Source: CAZJLN01 sp964540765 (lineage in GTDB: Bacteria > Chloroflexota > Anaerolineae > Anaerolineales > Anaerolineaceae). From it: 10,623 nucleotides of DNA. The notes below the pieces were generated by a model. The model was not told the origin of the DNA. It did not search any database and saw only the letters and a list, made by a program, of their open reading frames with translations. The translations under genes and the position numbers were made by a program. Location of the stretch: assembly GCA_964540765.1 (NCBI GenBank), contig CAZINW010000053.1, positions 1-10,623 of the forward strand, read 5' to 3'. Positions 1-4,079 of the stretch are shown piece after piece (the first letter of the stretch is position 1; every line of letters starts with the position of its first letter).

Positions 1-50
1 GCGTTGCGTTGACATCGCAAAGGTCGTAGGTTCGAGTCCTATACCACCCA
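1..50 (+). tRNA. tRNA-Val (anticodon GAC), 3' part only
   Basis: The window opens inside a tRNA. The anticodon stem is TTGCG (4-8) with CGCAA (16-20), five perfect pairs around the 7-base loop TTGACAT (9-15). This puts anticodon GAC at 11-13, which reads valine codons GUC/GUU. A 5-base variable loop (21-25) follows, then the T arm GTAGG/CCTAT (26-30/38-42) with loop TTCGAGT. The 3' acceptor strand ACCACCC (43-49) and discriminator A (50) come last. The 3' CCA is not encoded, because the next bases are CAG, so it must be added after transcription. The D arm and 5' acceptor strand lie outside the window. Confidence 0.93.
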
Positions 51-53
51 CAG

Positions 54-83
54 AGTACCCATTTTGAAGATGGGTACTTTTTT
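54..83 (+). terminator. Rho-independent terminator after tRNA-Val
   Basis: A 9-bp perfect stem, AGTACCCAT (54-62) with ATGGGTACT (70-78), has a 7-base loop and runs into six T residues (78-83). It starts four bases after the tRNA, so it most likely ends the tRNA transcript. Confidence 0.9.
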
Positions 84-139
84 GTTTCCCAAACGGAAAT
101 GAATGAGGTTATGGTGAAATGAGCGCGCTTTCCAGCATT

Positions 140-289
140 TCAGGCAGTGAAATTTTGCGGATAGGGGCTGCAGGTCTCAAATGGCCAGGCGAGCGCATAA
201 GATTGAATCCCCATGTGGGCAAGGATTTCCTGGTTGGAGATCTGCAAATCGGACACGCCTTCCTCGGCGCTGATCTGTTTCCTTTCTGA
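140..289 (-). pseudogene. Gene remnant, possibly from a polysaccharide-deacetylase-type protein
   Basis: Between two minus-strand stops (290-292 upstream, 140-142 terminal) lies a 49-codon open stretch with no plausible start of its own. Its translation reads like real protein, with segments such as EEGVSDLQISNQEIL and YALAWPFETCSP. The hydrophobic-Ala-(Tyr/Trp)-Pro-Phe pattern after a short helix resembles the region of polysaccharide deacetylases that reads AYPFG. That comparison is from memory and weak. With no start, no ribosome site and too short a length, it is best seen as the decayed end of a gene. It could also be a chance open frame. Confidence 0.3.
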
Positions 290-313
290 TTACAATTTTA
301 GCATTTATTTACG

Positions 314-341
314 GTAAGGGCGAGGTATGCCTCGCCCTTAC
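314..341. repeat. Perfect 12-bp inverted repeat with 4-base loop
   Basis: GTAAGGGCGAGG (314-325) is exactly complementary to CCTCGCCCTTAC (330-341), separated by TATG. There is no T-run after either arm, so it is not a standard terminator. GC-rich arms of this 'GGGCGAGG...CCTCGCCC' kind are typical of short dispersed palindromes scattered between genes in several bacterial phyla. Only one copy lies in this window, so the dispersed nature is inferred. Confidence 0.75.
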
Positions 342-366
342 GTGAAAAGACAAAGAGAAACTTAAC

Positions 367-388
367 AAACCTTGGATGTCCAGGGTTT
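367..388. promoter_or_regulatory. Near-perfect dyad just upstream of the thrS promoter
   Basis: AAACCTTGGA (367-376) and TCCAGGGTTT (379-388) form a 10+10 dyad with one mismatch around TG. It ends five bases before the proposed -35 box. The position would suit an activator or repressor site, but nothing else supports that and it could be chance. Confidence 0.25.
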
Positions 389-392
389 GGTC

Positions 393-421
393 TTGCAAAT
401 AACCATAAAAACGGGTATATT
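393..421 (+). promoter_or_regulatory. Promoter of the T-box-thrS transcript
   Basis: A -35 box TTGCAA (393-398, four of six to consensus), a 17-base spacer and a -10 box TATATT (416-421, five of six) precede the T-box leader. Transcription would start near 428, about 17 bases before Stem I of the T-box. A slightly shifted -10 (TATTAT, 418-423) is possible. Confidence 0.6.
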
Positions 422-444
422 ATAAGTAATTAATGCGCGTTTAC

Positions 445-673
445 GCGGGACGAGTAGACTGCAACCTGACCAACAGTGAAGCGTTGACAAGTGAAAGATG
501 CGCCTGGCAGACCAGCCGAAAACCCCCCGCCAGCATGAGCCCGAACCAGTCCATCTGAATTAAGGCGAACGGCAGCCCCGTTACCGGCACTATGAGATGA
601 CACAAAATAATTTATGTCAATCTGGGTGGAACCGCGTGAGAGACCTCTCGCCCCAGTGGGCGAAGGTTTTTTT
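445..673 (+). promoter_or_regulatory. T-box riboswitch, threonine-specific, controlling thrS
   Basis: This leader senses the charging of tRNA-Thr. Stem I closes with GCGGG (445-449) and CCCGC (526-530). Inside is an asymmetric loop with AGTA (453-456) on one side and GAAAA (518-522) on the other, as in an S-turn. A helix CTGC/GCAG (459-462/507-510) sits above it. The first bases of the 3' loop strand are ACC followed by A (511-514), so the specifier codon is ACC, threonine. Further hairpins are 568-582 (AACGG/CCGTT) and 598-619 (TGACA...TGTCA, in the Stem III position). The T-box sequence GGGTGGAACCGCG is at 624-636. The antiterminator can form as CTGGG/CCCAG (622-626/652-656) plus GCG/CGC (634-636/649-651) around the bulge TGGAACC (627-633). 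Bulge bases TGGA would pair with an uncharged tRNA ending UCCA, which predicts discriminator U for tRNA-Thr. The arrangement indicates transcriptional attenuation. Confidence 0.93.
643..673 (+). terminator. T-box attenuator (intrinsic terminator) ahead of thrS
   Basis: ACCT(643-646)-TCGCCC(648-653) pairs with GGGCGA(658-663)-AGGT(664-667), with one bulged C (647) and loop CAGT, followed by seven T residues (667-673). Its 5' arm shares bases 649-653 with the antiterminator, so the two folds exclude each other, as expected of a transcriptional T-box switch. Confidence 0.9.
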
Positions 674-702
674 ATTTAATAAGCAATAATTTGGAGGTTG
701 AG

Positions 703-2490
703 ATGTCTGAGAATGAAAAAGAAGTTTATGAAGGATCGATGTTGTACCGCATGCGCCATTCGACCGCACACGTAATGGCGGAAGCCGTGCTGGAGAAGTT
801 CCCGCAAGGCAAGGTTGCCATCGGGCCCGCCATCGAGGACGGCTTTTACTATGACTTTGATCTACCCAGGGCGCTCACGCCGGAGGACCTGAAGGAGATT
901 GAGACACGCATGCGCAAGATCATTGCCAGCCGCGAGGTTTTCGTACGCGAGGAAGTCAGCGCAGAAGAAGCCAAGGTCATTTTTGCCGACCAGCCATACA
1001 AGCTGGAACTGATCGAAGGGCTTGAGAAAGGCGGATTGGATGAGAACGGCAATCCGAGTGATGAAAAGCCAGTGATTACCATTTACAGATCCGGCAAGTT
1101 TGTGGATCTTTGCCGCGGTCCGCACGTGGAAAATACCGGGGTGATCAACCCGAAGGCAGTCAAGCTGATGAACATCGCAGGCGCTTACTGGCGCGGGGAT
1201 GAGAAAAACCCGATGCTTCAGCGCATTTATGGCACGGTCTGGGAGACGCCGGAACAACTGAACGATTACCTGTGGAAGATCGAGGAAGCCAAAAAACGCG
1301 ATCACCGTCGTTTGGGGAAGGAACTGGATCTGTACAGCTCCAATGATGAGGTTGGCACAGGGCTGATCCTGTGGCACCCCAACGGCGCCAAGGTGCGCTT
1401 CCTGGCGGAGCGCTACTGGGAAGATGAACATATGGCAAACGGGTATGACTTCGTTTACACACCCCACATCGGCAAAGCCAGCCTGTGGGAGACGAGCGGT
1501 CACCTGGGCTTCTATGCTGAAAATATGTATGCACCCATTGAGATTGAGGGGCAGGCGTATTACCTGAAGCCGATGAACTGCCCCTTCCACATGCATATCT
1601 ACAAGAGCGGGCTGCGCTCCTACCGTGACCTGCCGCTGCGTTTTGCAGAAAAGGGTACCGTCTACCGTTATGAACGCTCGGGTGTGCTGCATGGGTTGAT
1701 GCGCGTGCGTGGCTTCACGCAGGATGACGCCCATCACTTCTGCCGACCTGACCAGATGCCAGATGAAATTGATTTTGTCCTGGGCTTCAGTTTGAAGATC
1801 CTGCGTGCTTTTGGCTTTGAAAAGATCAAGGCATTCCTGAGCACCAAACCGGAGAAGTCTGTGGGCGAGCCTGAGCAGTGGCATGCAGCTGAGGCAGCCC
1901 TGGAGGCATCACTCAAGCGCGCGAATATGCCGTATGAGGTTGACCCAGGCGGCGGTGCCTTCTATGGCCCCAAGATCGACCTGAAGGTGAGTGATGCAAT
2001 CGGACGTGAATGGCAGCTCTCAACCATCCAGTTCGACTTCAACGAGCCGGAGCGCTTTGATATTACCTATGTTGGAGAGGATGGGCAGCCGCACCGGCCA
2101 TACATGATCCACCGCGCCCTTTTGGGCAGCATGGAGCGTTTCTTCGGCATCCTGATTGAGCATTATGCAGGTGCCTTCCCGGTTTGGCTGGCACCAACGC
2201 AGGCAGTGATCATCCCGATTGCCGACCGGCACATGGCGTATGCCTGGCAGGTGGCTGAAACCCTTAAATCAGCAGGCATACGTGTAAAAGTGGATGAACG
2301 CGCAGAAAGGATGAACGCCAAGATCCGCGACGCTGAAAAGCAAAAAGTGCCATACATGCTGGTGATCGGTGACCGCGAAATGGAAGGGGGACAGGTGGCG
2401 TTACGTAAGCGCAATGGGGAGAACCCTGGCGCCATGCCTGTAGAGACCTTCCTGCAGATGGTCAGACAAGAGGTTCAACAGAAGGTTTAA
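703..2490 (+). CDS. thrS: Threonine--tRNA ligase (ThrRS), TGS-less form
   Basis: Charges tRNA-Thr with threonine in the cytoplasm. The start chosen is ATG 703, five bases after GGAGG (693-697); the in-frame TTG 691 contains part of that ribosome site and is unlikely. The protein has 595 residues. It opens directly in the editing (N2/SAD) domain with HSTAH (H19, H23) and later LCRGPH (C137, H141), the four-residue metal/editing pocket. The class II catalytic core follows, with the zinc ligands C293 (MNCPFH), H344 (QDDAHHF) and H470 (MIHRALLGSMERF). R-rich motif 2 is VYRYERSG. The C-terminal anticodon-binding domain runs from about residue 490 (PVWLAPTQAVIIP) with VPYMLVIGDRE near the end. The N-terminal TGS domain of the roughly 640-residue enzymes is absent, and the T-box attenuator just upstream leaves no room for it. 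Expression is predicted to rise when tRNA-Thr is uncharged. Confidence 0.97.
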   Translation: MSENEKEVYEGSMLYRMRHSTAHVMAEAVLEKFPQGKVAIGPAIEDGFYYDFDLPRALTPEDLKEIETRMRKIIASREVFVREEVSAEEAKVIFADQPYKLELIEGLEKGGLDENGNPSDEKPVITIYRSGKFVDLCRGPHVENTGVINPKAVKLMNIAGAYWRGDEKNPMLQRIYGTVWETPEQLNDYLWKIEEAKKRDHRRLGKELDLYSSNDEVGTGLILWHPNGAKVRFLAERYWEDEHMANGYDFVYTPHIGKASLWETSGHLGFYAENMYAPIEIEGQAYYLKPMNCPFHMHIYKSGLRSYRDLPLRFAEKGTVYRYERSGVLHGLMRVRGFTQDDAHHFCRPDQMPDEIDFVLGFSLKILRAFGFEKIKAFLSTKPEKSVGEPEQWHAAEAALEASLKRANMPYEVDPGGGAFYGPKIDLKVSDAIGREWQLSTIQFDFNEPERFDITYVGEDGQPHRPYMIHRALLGSMERFFGILIEHYAGAFPVWLAPTQAVIIPIADRHMAYAWQVAETLKSAGIRVKVDERAERMNAKIRDAEKQKVPYMLVIGDREMEGGQVALRKRNGENPGAMPVETFLQMVRQEVQQKV

Positions 2491-2508
2491 TGAAGAAAGG
2501 AACTGACC

Positions 2509-2561
2509 CACTTTCCCACCATTGAGTGTTGTTGATAATCATAAAAAATGGTGGGAAAGTG
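2509..2561. repeat. 15-bp perfect inverted repeat after thrS, possible transcript end
   Basis: CACTTTCCCACCATT (2509-2523) and AATGGTGGGAAAGTG (2547-2561) are exact complements around a 23-base A/T-rich spacer. The stem lies 18 bases past the thrS stop and just before the infC promoter, the right place for a 3' end. The following bases (ATATTTCTC) are only weakly T-rich and the loop is long, so it may act as an RNA-stabilising hairpin or weak terminator. Confidence 0.6.
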
Positions 2562-2579
2562 ATATTTCTCTGAGGATTA

Positions 2580-2609
2580 TTGACGATTTATTAAAGCCTA
2601 TGGTATGAT
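2580..2609 (+). promoter_or_regulatory. Promoter of infC
   Basis: The -35 box is TTGACG (2580-2585) and the -10 box is TATGAT (2604-2609), each five of six to the housekeeping consensus, with an 18-base spacer. Transcription would start near 2615-2617, inside the large palindrome at 2607-2642. This suggests infC can be transcribed independently of thrS. Confidence 0.65.
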
Positions 2610-2642
2610 AAGAACCGTTCTGTAAACAGAACGGTTCTTATC
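2607..2642. repeat. Perfect 16-bp palindrome overlapping the infC -10 box and start site
   Basis: GATAAGAACCGTTCTG (2607-2622) and CAGAACGGTTCTTATC (2627-2642) are exact complements around TAAA. The left arm shares bases with the -10 box. As DNA it is an excellent candidate operator. In a read-through transcript from thrS it would be a stable hairpin 35 bases before the infC start. A T-run is missing, so it is not an ordinary terminator. Confidence 0.8.
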
Positions 2643-2677
2643 AAATTGGAGAAGAAAGACAAACAGAGGAGAAGATC

Positions 2678-3193
2678 ATAAGTAGCAAATTAGACTATAG
2701 AATAAATGAACGTATCAGGGCAGAAAAGGTCCGTCTCGTTGATGAGAATGGAGAAAACGTCGGGATTGTTACGCGTGAAGACGCCCTGAGGCGAGCAGAA
2801 GCAGCCGGATTTGACCTGGTAGAGGTGGCACCAAACGCCGAGCCACCAGTGTGCCGGATCATGAATTTTGGAAAATTCCTTTATGAAAAAGAAAAAAAGG
2901 AACGGGAAGCTCGCAAATCTCAGACAAAGATCGAGATTAAAGAGATCCGCCTGAGACCGAAAACAAATGAACATCACCGTGGTTTTAAGGTGGATGACGC
3001 ACGCAGATGGTTGCAGGATGGCATGAAAGTGCGGGTGACGATCCGCTTCCGCGGCAGGGAGATAACCTATCCTGAAATTGCCATGGAGGATCTGCGGGAA
3101 ATTGCTCAAGATCTGGCTGATGTGAGTGAGATTGAACAGGCACCGAACATGGAAGGTCGTTCAATGTTCATGATGCTGATTCCCAAAAAATAG
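2678..3193 (+). CDS. infC: Translation initiation factor IF-3
   Basis: Binds the 30S subunit, blocks premature 50S joining and proofreads start codons. The frame encodes both domains. The N-terminal domain has YRINERIRAEKVRLVDENG, REDALRRAEAAGFDLVEVAP and PPVCRIMNFGKFLYEKEKK. The C-terminal domain has KEIRLRPKTNEHHRGFKV and VTIRFRGREITY. It ends at a TAG. No ATG, GTG or TTG occurs in frame before GTG 2825, and that start would delete about 50 conserved residues. The true start must therefore be a rare codon: ATA 2678 (six bases after AGGAG 2667-2671, product 171 residues) or ATC 2675 (three bases). Spacing favours ATA. Rare AUU/AUC/AUA starts are a known hallmark of infC and let IF3 repress its own translation. 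The start is less certain than the gene. Confidence 0.95.
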   Translation: MSSKLDYRINERIRAEKVRLVDENGENVGIVTREDALRRAEAAGFDLVEVAPNAEPPVCRIMNFGKFLYEKEKKEREARKSQTKIEIKEIRLRPKTNEHHRGFKVDDARRWLQDGMKVRVTIRFRGREITYPEIAMEDLREIAQDLADVSEIEQAPNMEGRSMFMMLIPKK

Positions 3194-3208
3194 ATTCCCA
3201 AAAAATAG
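3179..3208 (+). repeat. Tandem duplication of 15 bases across the infC stop codon
   Basis: ATTCCCAAAAAATAG occurs twice head to tail (3179-3193 and 3194-3208). The unit covers the last four codons and stop of infC. Because it is 15 bases long, the second copy repeats Ile-Pro-Lys-Lys-stop in the same frame, giving a second in-frame stop. Confidence 0.95.
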
Positions 3209-3212
3209 CATC

Positions 3213-3242
3213 TTGACACTCAAAAATCTGTTATAATATAAT
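3213..3242 (+). promoter_or_regulatory. Strong consensus promoter of rpmI-rplT
   Basis: A perfect -35 box TTGACA (3213-3218) is followed after 18 bases by a perfect -10 box TATAAT (3237-3242). A second overlapping TATAAT (3232-3237) is only 13 bases from the -35 and is probably not used with it. Transcription would start near 3249, just before the leader hairpin. This gives the two ribosomal protein genes their own transcription start. Confidence 0.8.
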
Positions 3243-3254
3243 TTCGTTTTCAAC

Positions 3255-3284
3255 CTGCGGCTGAGGTAGGATTATCAGCCGCAG
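3255..3284 (+). promoter_or_regulatory. Leader hairpin of rpmI, candidate L20 control site
   Basis: CTGCGGCTGA (3255-3264) pairs perfectly with TCAGCCGCAG (3275-3284) around a 10-base loop GGTAGGATTA. It sits at the extreme 5' end of the predicted transcript, 24 bases before rpmI. Only AATTTTG follows, too weak for a confident terminator. In other bacteria this operon is autoregulated by L20 binding its leader RNA. That role here is inferred from position alone. Confidence 0.5.
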
Positions 3285-3308
3285 AATTTTGATGAGAGGA
3301 GTTCGAAC

Positions 3309-3545
3309 GTGGCTCGTAAACAGAGTACTGGCAAGTATAAAATGAAAACTCATAAAGCGACCTCCAAACGATTCCGTACTACCGGGTCGGGTATGATCGT
3401 GCGCACCAAGATCGGCAAAGGCCATCTGCGTCGCAATACCTCCCAACGGACCAAATATTTGCTGGCTGAGACCATTGAAGTTAAATCCAAGGGTCTGCGC
3501 AAGCATATTGCCCGTTTGGCACCTTATATGAGTAAGAGGGATTAA
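3309..3545 (+). CDS. rpmI: 50S ribosomal protein L35 (bL35)
   Basis: A very basic 78-residue protein with the L35 hallmark KMKTHKATSKRFRTTGSGM near the start, then RTKIGKGHLRRNTSQRTK, and a C-terminal RLAPYM. It binds 23S rRNA in the large subunit. The start is GTG 3309, seven bases after AGAGGAG (3295-3301). The internal ATG 3342 has no comparable ribosome site. The protein therefore carries about eleven extra residues (MARKQSTGKYK) ahead of the usual start, longer than the typical 64-66 residues. It precedes rplT by 97 bases and probably shares its transcript. Confidence 0.96.
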   Translation: MARKQSTGKYKMKTHKATSKRFRTTGSGMIVRTKIGKGHLRRNTSQRTKYLLAETIEVKSKGLRKHIARLAPYMSKRD

Positions 3546-3581
3546 TCCTTCGAAATCGATCCAAATTTTTAGCTGTGGCTG

Positions 3582-3619
3582 CTGGGTGTATATAACTGGA
3601 TGAAAAATCTGACGCCCAG
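3582..3619 (+). promoter_or_regulatory. Hairpin in the rpmI-rplT gap
   Basis: CTGGGTGT (3582-3589) can pair with ACGCCCAG (3612-3619), eight pairs with one G-U, around a 22-base loop. It lies nine bases before the rplT ribosome site, so it could affect rplT translation or bind L20. There is no T-run. The function is inferred from position only. Confidence 0.4.
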
Positions 3620-3642
3620 GGGACTGCAAAGGAGTTATTAGA

Positions 3643-3993
3643 ATGGCAAGAGTAAAAAGTGGCCCATACCGCCGAAGGCGACATCAGAGGCTAATTGCCC
3701 ATAACAAGGGTTATGAAGGAACGCGCAATCATTTATTTAAGCGCGCCAACGAAGCCTACCTCAAGAGCCAGTGGTATGCCTACCGTGACAGACGCAATCG
3801 TAAACGCGATCTGCGTAAATTGTGGATCGTTCGTATCAATGCGGCTGCCCGCCAAAACGGTGTAACTTACAGCCGGCTGATCAACGCCATGCACAATTCA
3901 GAAATCATTTTGAATCGCAAGGTTCTCGCTGATCTTGCCGTGCGCGATCCACAGGCTTTCGCTGCTGTTGTGGCAAAAGCAACTGGGAAGTAA
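3643..3993 (+). CDS. rplT: 50S ribosomal protein L20 (bL20)
   Basis: An assembly-critical large-subunit protein that binds 23S rRNA early. It has 116 residues, normal for the family. It opens MARVKSGPYRRRRHQRLIAH with a long basic arm, then NKGYEGTRNHLFKRANEA and AYRDRRNRKRDLRKLWIVRI. The globular part has NGVTYSRLINAM and LNRKVLADLAVRDP. The start is ATG 3643, eight bases after AAAGGAG (3628-3634). It is the last gene of the translation block and stops 21 bases before the bidirectional terminator. In many bacteria L20 represses its own operon. Confidence 0.98.
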   Translation: MARVKSGPYRRRRHQRLIAHNKGYEGTRNHLFKRANEAYLKSQWYAYRDRRNRKRDLRKLWIVRINAAARQNGVTYSRLINAMHNSEIILNRKVLADLAVRDPQAFAAVVAKATGK

Positions 3994-4014
3994 ATCCTTT
4001 ATTTCATCAAAATG

Positions 4015-4042
4015 AAAAACCCCCGGTTTTACGGGGGTTTTT
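4015..4042. terminator. Bidirectional terminator between rplT and the convergent glycosyltransferase gene
   Basis: AAAAACCCCCG (4015-4025) pairs perfectly with CGGGGGTTTTT (4032-4042) around GTTTTA. The plus strand ends in five T residues, and the A-run on the other side gives the minus strand five T residues too. It stands 21 bases after rplT and 37 bases after the end of the convergent gene, so it can stop both transcripts. Confidence 0.93.
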
Positions 4043-4079
4043 GTGTAATCTACCAGGTTACTTCGACAATGAATGGTGA

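Noticed and set aside
691..702. TTG 691 as the thrS start
   Set aside because: The TTG overlaps GGAGG, which is well placed for ATG 703.
862..1884. A 340-codon open frame on the minus strand inside thrS
   Set aside because: It is the complement of a highly conserved thrS; its translation shows no domain logic, and ThrRS motifs on the plus strand explain the constraint.
2607..2642. The palindrome as an intrinsic terminator of thrS
   Set aside because: No T-run follows either arm, and it overlaps a good promoter, so an operator or RNA element fits better.
2690..3109. Minus-strand open frame of 139 codons over infC
   Set aside because: It is antisense to a conserved gene, has no ribosome site, and its composition is not protein-like.
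2825..3193. infC beginning at GTG 2825
   Set aside because: It would remove conserved N-terminal IF3 sequence (YRINERIRA through DLVEV) that is plainly encoded upstream in the same frame.
3232..3237. First TATAAT as the -10 of the TTGACA at 3213
   Set aside because: The spacer would be only 13 bases; the overlapping TATAAT at 3237 gives 18.
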